Shown piece after piece: positions 15,800 through 18,033 of a stretch of 18,033 nt of DNA. How positions within the stretch are numbered: the stretch's first letter is position 1; every line of letters starts with the position of its first letter. The notes under the pieces were generated by a model that saw only the letters and a list, made by a program, of their open reading frames with translations, was not told the DNA's origin and did not search any database. The position numbers were made by a program, and so were the translations under genes. The stretch is from CAZYAK01 sp964645935 (GTDB lineage Bacteria; Patescibacteriota; Gracilibacteria; Peribacterales; Peribacteraceae), in the NCBI GenBank assembly GCA_964645935.1, contig CAZYAK010000026.1, positions 1 through 18,033 of the forward strand, written 5' to 3'.

Positions 15800-16722
15800 T
15801 CGAGTTCCAGCGCCTCATCCTCGGCGACACGGTGCGCAACAGTGTCTTTACGGAGGCGCTGCGGCGCACCGTGAAGGCGGGCGATACGGTGGCGGATATC
15901 GGCTCGGGCACCGGATTCCTGGGTTTTGTCGCCTCGCGCTTGGGAGCCAAGCGGTGCCACCTCTACGAGATGGATCCGGATGCGCTCACACTCAGCAAGA
16001 AGATCGCCAAGCAGAGCAAGATCGACAATTGCGCCTTCCACGGCGGCCACTCTGCGGCTGTGAAGACGCCGCCGCAGGTGGATGTGCTGGTCTCCGAGAC
16101 GCTGGGGAACTACGCGCTGGAGGAGAACATCCTGGAGACGCTCCAAGACGCCCGGCGCTTTCTCAAGCCTGGTGGTGTGATGATCCCCCAAACCCTCACG
16201 CAGCTGGTGTCACCCGTGACGGCATCACGCTTGCGCGACGCCTTGGACGTATGGGATGTGGGCCACGGACTCGATTACCGCTGCGCCCGCGAGGTGTCGC
16301 TCAACAACGTGTACGTCCGCACCGTGCAGAAACAAGACCTCTCCGAAGACCTTCCTGCGCGCACGTGGGATGAGATCGACTTCCGTGAGGACACGTCCAG
16401 CGACCGTCAGGCGAGCGTGGAGTGGACGGTCGGCGCGCCCCGCACCGTGTACGGATTTGCGCTGTGGTGGGCGTGCAGTCTCCTGCCCGGTCTCTCCATC
16501 TCCACGGCCCCCGATGCCCCGCAGACGCACTGGGAACAGCTCTTCCTGCCCCTTCTGGAGCCGATGGCGGTTGCCGCCGGCGAGACACTCGTCTGCCGGC
16601 TGCATTCCGATACACACTACGAGGTGAAGGTGCGTCTGCGCTGGGAGGCGGCTATCAAGGGCAAGGATGGCAAGCAGCGCGCGCGCCAGGAGATGGACAT
16701 GAAGAAGGGACAGGTGGCGTGA
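15796..16722 (+). CDS. Protein arginine N-methyltransferase-like SAM methyltransferase
   Basis: A 308-aa class I SAM-dependent methyltransferase with PRMT hallmarks. Motif I is VADIGSGTGFL (32-42), with E58 at the post-I position for the SAM ribose. The double-E loop starts SETLG, with E101 and E110 nine residues apart, as in PRMT1 (E144, E153). A FLKPGGVMIP strand lies at 122-131. The THW loop is present as T244-H245-W246 and precedes a beta-barrel-like C-terminal half. The N-terminal LILGDTVRNSVF corresponds to the PRMT segment before motif I. These features predict mono- or dimethylation of arginine in proteins. PRMTs are common in eukaryotes and uncommon in bacteria. It overlaps the peroxiredoxin gene by four bases. 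The RGG-tailed helicase at 293-1726 is a possible substrate (inference). A methyltransferase acting on another substrate remains possible. Confidence 0.82.
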   Translation: MIEFQRLILGDTVRNSVFTEALRRTVKAGDTVADIGSGTGFLGFVASRLGAKRCHLYEMDPDALTLSKKIAKQSKIDNCAFHGGHSAAVKTPPQVDVLVSETLGNYALEENILETLQDARRFLKPGGVMIPQTLTQLVSPVTASRLRDALDVWDVGHGLDYRCAREVSLNNVYVRTVQKQDLSEDLPARTWDEIDFREDTSSDRQASVEWTVGAPRTVYGFALWWACSLLPGLSISTAPDAPQTHWEQLFLPLLEPMAVAAGETLVCRLHSDTHYEVKVRLRWEAAIKGKDGKQRARQEMDMKKGQVA

Positions 16723-16767
16723 CGAGTGGGCGAGTGGGCGAGTGGGCGAGTGGGCGAGTGGGCGAGT
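16723..16767 (+). repeat. 8-bp tandem repeat (CGAGTGGG), about 5.6 copies
   Basis: Five exact copies of CGAGTGGG (16723-16762) plus CGAGT (16763-16767) start immediately after the methyltransferase stop codon. The first copy lies in GTGACGAGT (16719-16727), whose exact reverse complement ACTCGTCAC occurs at 16795-16803, so the array could fold back on the downstream sequence. Copy number of such arrays changes by slippage. Confidence 0.9.
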
Positions 16768-16859
16768 ATACTGCTTGGCTTGTCGAAATGACGTACTCGT
16801 CACTCGCACACTGGTCACTGGTTCGCCGTCCATTGCGTCCTTGCGGCTCTTCGCCGATC

Positions 16860-17450
16860 ATGCGGACCATGCCCACGACGAAGAATCACAGGAAGAAGGA
16901 CAAGCTCACCGAGGCCGAGAGCTCGCACGTGGCGGCGATTATCGCGCGCAACATCGACACGCTGCTGGAGCTGCGTCGACAGCTCAATCGCACGCAAAGC
17001 CCCCAGGACCGCATGGCTGACGCCATCACGGCGTTTTCGGGTAGCCCGCCGTTCCTCGTCTTCCACATCGTGTGGTTTACGGTGTGGATGGTCATCAACC
17101 TGGGCTGGGCCGGAATCCCCGCGTTCGATCCGTTCCCTTTCGGTCTGCTCACGATGATCGTGTCGCTGGAAGCGATCTTCCTCTCTACCTTCGTGCTGAT
17201 CTCCCAGAACCGCATGGCCGCAATGAACGACGAACGCGCGGACCTGGACCTGCAGATCAACCTCCTCGCTGAATACGAGGTCACCAAGGTGCTGAGGATC
17301 GTGGACGCCATCGCGGATCATCTGGGTCTCAAGGAAGGCAGCGACCCGGAGCTGGAGGATCTGAAGCAGGTGGTGCCCCCCGACGTTGTGCTGCGCGAGA
17401 TGCACGCCCGGCATCTGGCCGATGAACAGAAGCTCTCTTCTCAAGCCTAA
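16860..17450 (+). CDS. DUF1003 family membrane protein
   Basis: A 196-aa protein of the DUF1003 (COG4420) family, whose biochemical role is not established. The layout is a basic N-terminus, a helical segment (about 20-50), the conserved NRTQSPQDRMADAITAFSGS stretch, two membrane helices (about 62-82 and 92-112) and the diagnostic SQNRMAAMNDERADLDLQIN with a predicted coiled coil, followed by an acidic tail. ATG 16860 is in frame; ATG 16869 is an alternative that follows GATCAT by seven bases. Earlier in-frame codons run through the tandem repeat and are rejected. No Shine-Dalgarno is visible. Its TAA is immediately followed by the ATG of the next gene, so the two are co-transcribed. Confidence 0.88.
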   Translation: MRTMPTTKNHRKKDKLTEAESSHVAAIIARNIDTLLELRRQLNRTQSPQDRMADAITAFSGSPPFLVFHIVWFTVWMVINLGWAGIPAFDPFPFGLLTMIVSLEAIFLSTFVLISQNRMAAMNDERADLDLQINLLAEYEVTKVLRIVDAIADHLGLKEGSDPELEDLKQVVPPDVVLREMHARHLADEQKLSSQA

Positions 17451-18033
17451 ATGCTCTCCGCCCTTGTCTTCCTCTGCGGCGCGTCGGTGATGGTGCTGGA
17501 GATCCTGGCCGGCCGCTTCTTTGCGCCGTATGTGGGCACCTCCATCACGGTGTGGACCAGTCTCATCGGCACCGTGATGGCGGGCCTGAGCGTGGGCTAC
17601 GCCTCCGGCGGCTTGCTTGGCGATCGGTGGCGGAGCCTGCCGCGCCTGCGCATGATGGTGGCGGTGGCCGGTGCATGGATCGTGCTCCTGGCCTTTGTCC
17701 GCGACCCGGTGCTCGGTGCCCTCTCCGTGAGCGACCCGCATCTGAGCGCGCTCGCCGCCACTCTCGGCGCCAGCGTGCTGCTGCTCGTTCCGAGCATCCT
17801 GCTCGGAGCTGTCACACCGTATGCCGTACGCCTCCGCTCCCGAGACGTGGATCACGTCGGGCGCGCCGCCGGCGGCCTCTCTGCACTCTCGACGTGCGGG
17901 AGCATCCTTGGCACGTTTCTCACGGGATTCGCGCTCATCCCGCTCCTGCCCGTGAGCGCCATCCTCGTGGGGCTCGGCCTGATGCTCCTCCTACTCGGGC
18001 TCGCTTCTTTCCACCCGCGCGGGCTCTTGCTCT
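17451..18033 (+). CDS. Spermidine-synthase-family membrane protein, N-terminal part
   Basis: The open frame starts with ATG directly after the DUF1003 stop and runs off the right edge; 194 codons are visible. It encodes about six hydrophobic helices. The opening stretch (EILAGRFFAPYVGTSITVWTS, then GTVMAGLSVGYASGGLLGDR) matches the N-terminal membrane domain of proteins in which an MFS-like helical region precedes a spermidine-synthase-like SAM-binding domain. The catalytic domain would lie beyond the window. A polyamine role is therefore only presumed; many of these fused proteins have no proven activity. Confidence 0.8.
   Translation, partial: MLSALVFLCGASVMVLEILAGRFFAPYVGTSITVWTSLIGTVMAGLSVGYASGGLLGDRWRSLPRLRMMVAVAGAWIVLLAFVRDPVLGALSVSDPHLSALAATLGASVLLLVPSILLGAVTPYAVRLRSRDVDHVGRAAGGLSALSTCGSILGTFLTGFALIPLLPVSAILVGLGLMLLLLGLASFHPRGLLL

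Noticed and set aside
16723..16767. Tandem repeat considered as a CRISPR array
   Set aside because: The units are 8 bp, directly adjacent and without spacers; no cas gene is nearby.
16422..16859. Upstream extension of the DUF1003 frame into the methyltransferase gene
   Set aside because: The extension passes through the tandem repeat and the methyltransferase in another frame; family similarity begins only after the ATG at 16860.
16815..17855. Long minus-strand frame across the DUF1003 and spermidine-synthase-like genes
   Set aside because: It crosses two recognisable genes on the other strand and is His/Glu/Arg-rich without a domain.

Overview
The window is GC-rich bacterial DNA read with the standard code (TGA is a normal stop for many genes). 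No ribosomal RNA, tRNA, CRISPR array, transposase or phage gene was seen. Three features point, tentatively, to a Patescibacteria/CPR-type organism, possibly Peribacteria-like: Ser-rich linkers on an exported protein, stand-alone pilin-like domains behind ordinary signal peptides, and many genes without a Shine-Dalgarno. This is a guess from style, not a marker-gene assignment.

Layout. (a) 293-1726 (+): a DEAD-box RNA helicase with an RGG-rich tail. (b) 1788-2015 (-): a 75-aa two-helix membrane protein with a structured leader, followed by a 442-bp gene-free stretch. (c) 2458-3105 (+): an exported amicyanin-like cupredoxin. It converges on (d) a copper operon on the minus strand, in transcription order csoR (7899-7627), an HMA-SafE-cupredoxin fusion (7607-6243) and a Cu(I) P-type ATPase (6228-3166). 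The ATPase carries an unrecognised duplicated C-terminal domain. The csoR promoter holds a G-tract operator typical of CsoR autoregulation. (e) 12625-7951 (-): a same-strand train of five genes. These are an MsbA-type ABC exporter, a Sel1-plus-pilin-like exported protein, an AI-2E/PerM permease, a short pilin-like exported protein and a 58-aa membrane peptide with a perfect Shine-Dalgarno. (f) 12736-13722 (+): an exported 14-cysteine protein built from about 34-residue repeats. (g) 15266-13723 (-): a nitroreductase overlapping a D-2-hydroxyacid dehydrogenase. (h) 15332-16722 (+): a Bcp/PrxQ peroxiredoxin overlapping a PRMT-like methyltransferase. (i) 16723-16859: an 8-bp tandem repeat. (j) 16860-18033 (+): a DUF1003 membrane protein directly followed by the start of a spermidine-synthase-family membrane protein that runs off the window.

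How it fits together. CsoR senses cytoplasmic Cu(I) and derepresses a transporter pair, both with HMA domains for receiving copper. The secreted cupredoxin, the cupredoxin tail of the SafE protein and possibly the ATPase C-terminal repeats (predicted outside by one extra helix) would handle copper outside the membrane. Separately, a protein-arginine-methyltransferase-like enzyme lies in the same window as an RGG-tailed helicase, a classic PRMT substrate type. Several genes have a TANNNT box six or seven bases before the ATG, suggesting leaderless transcripts.
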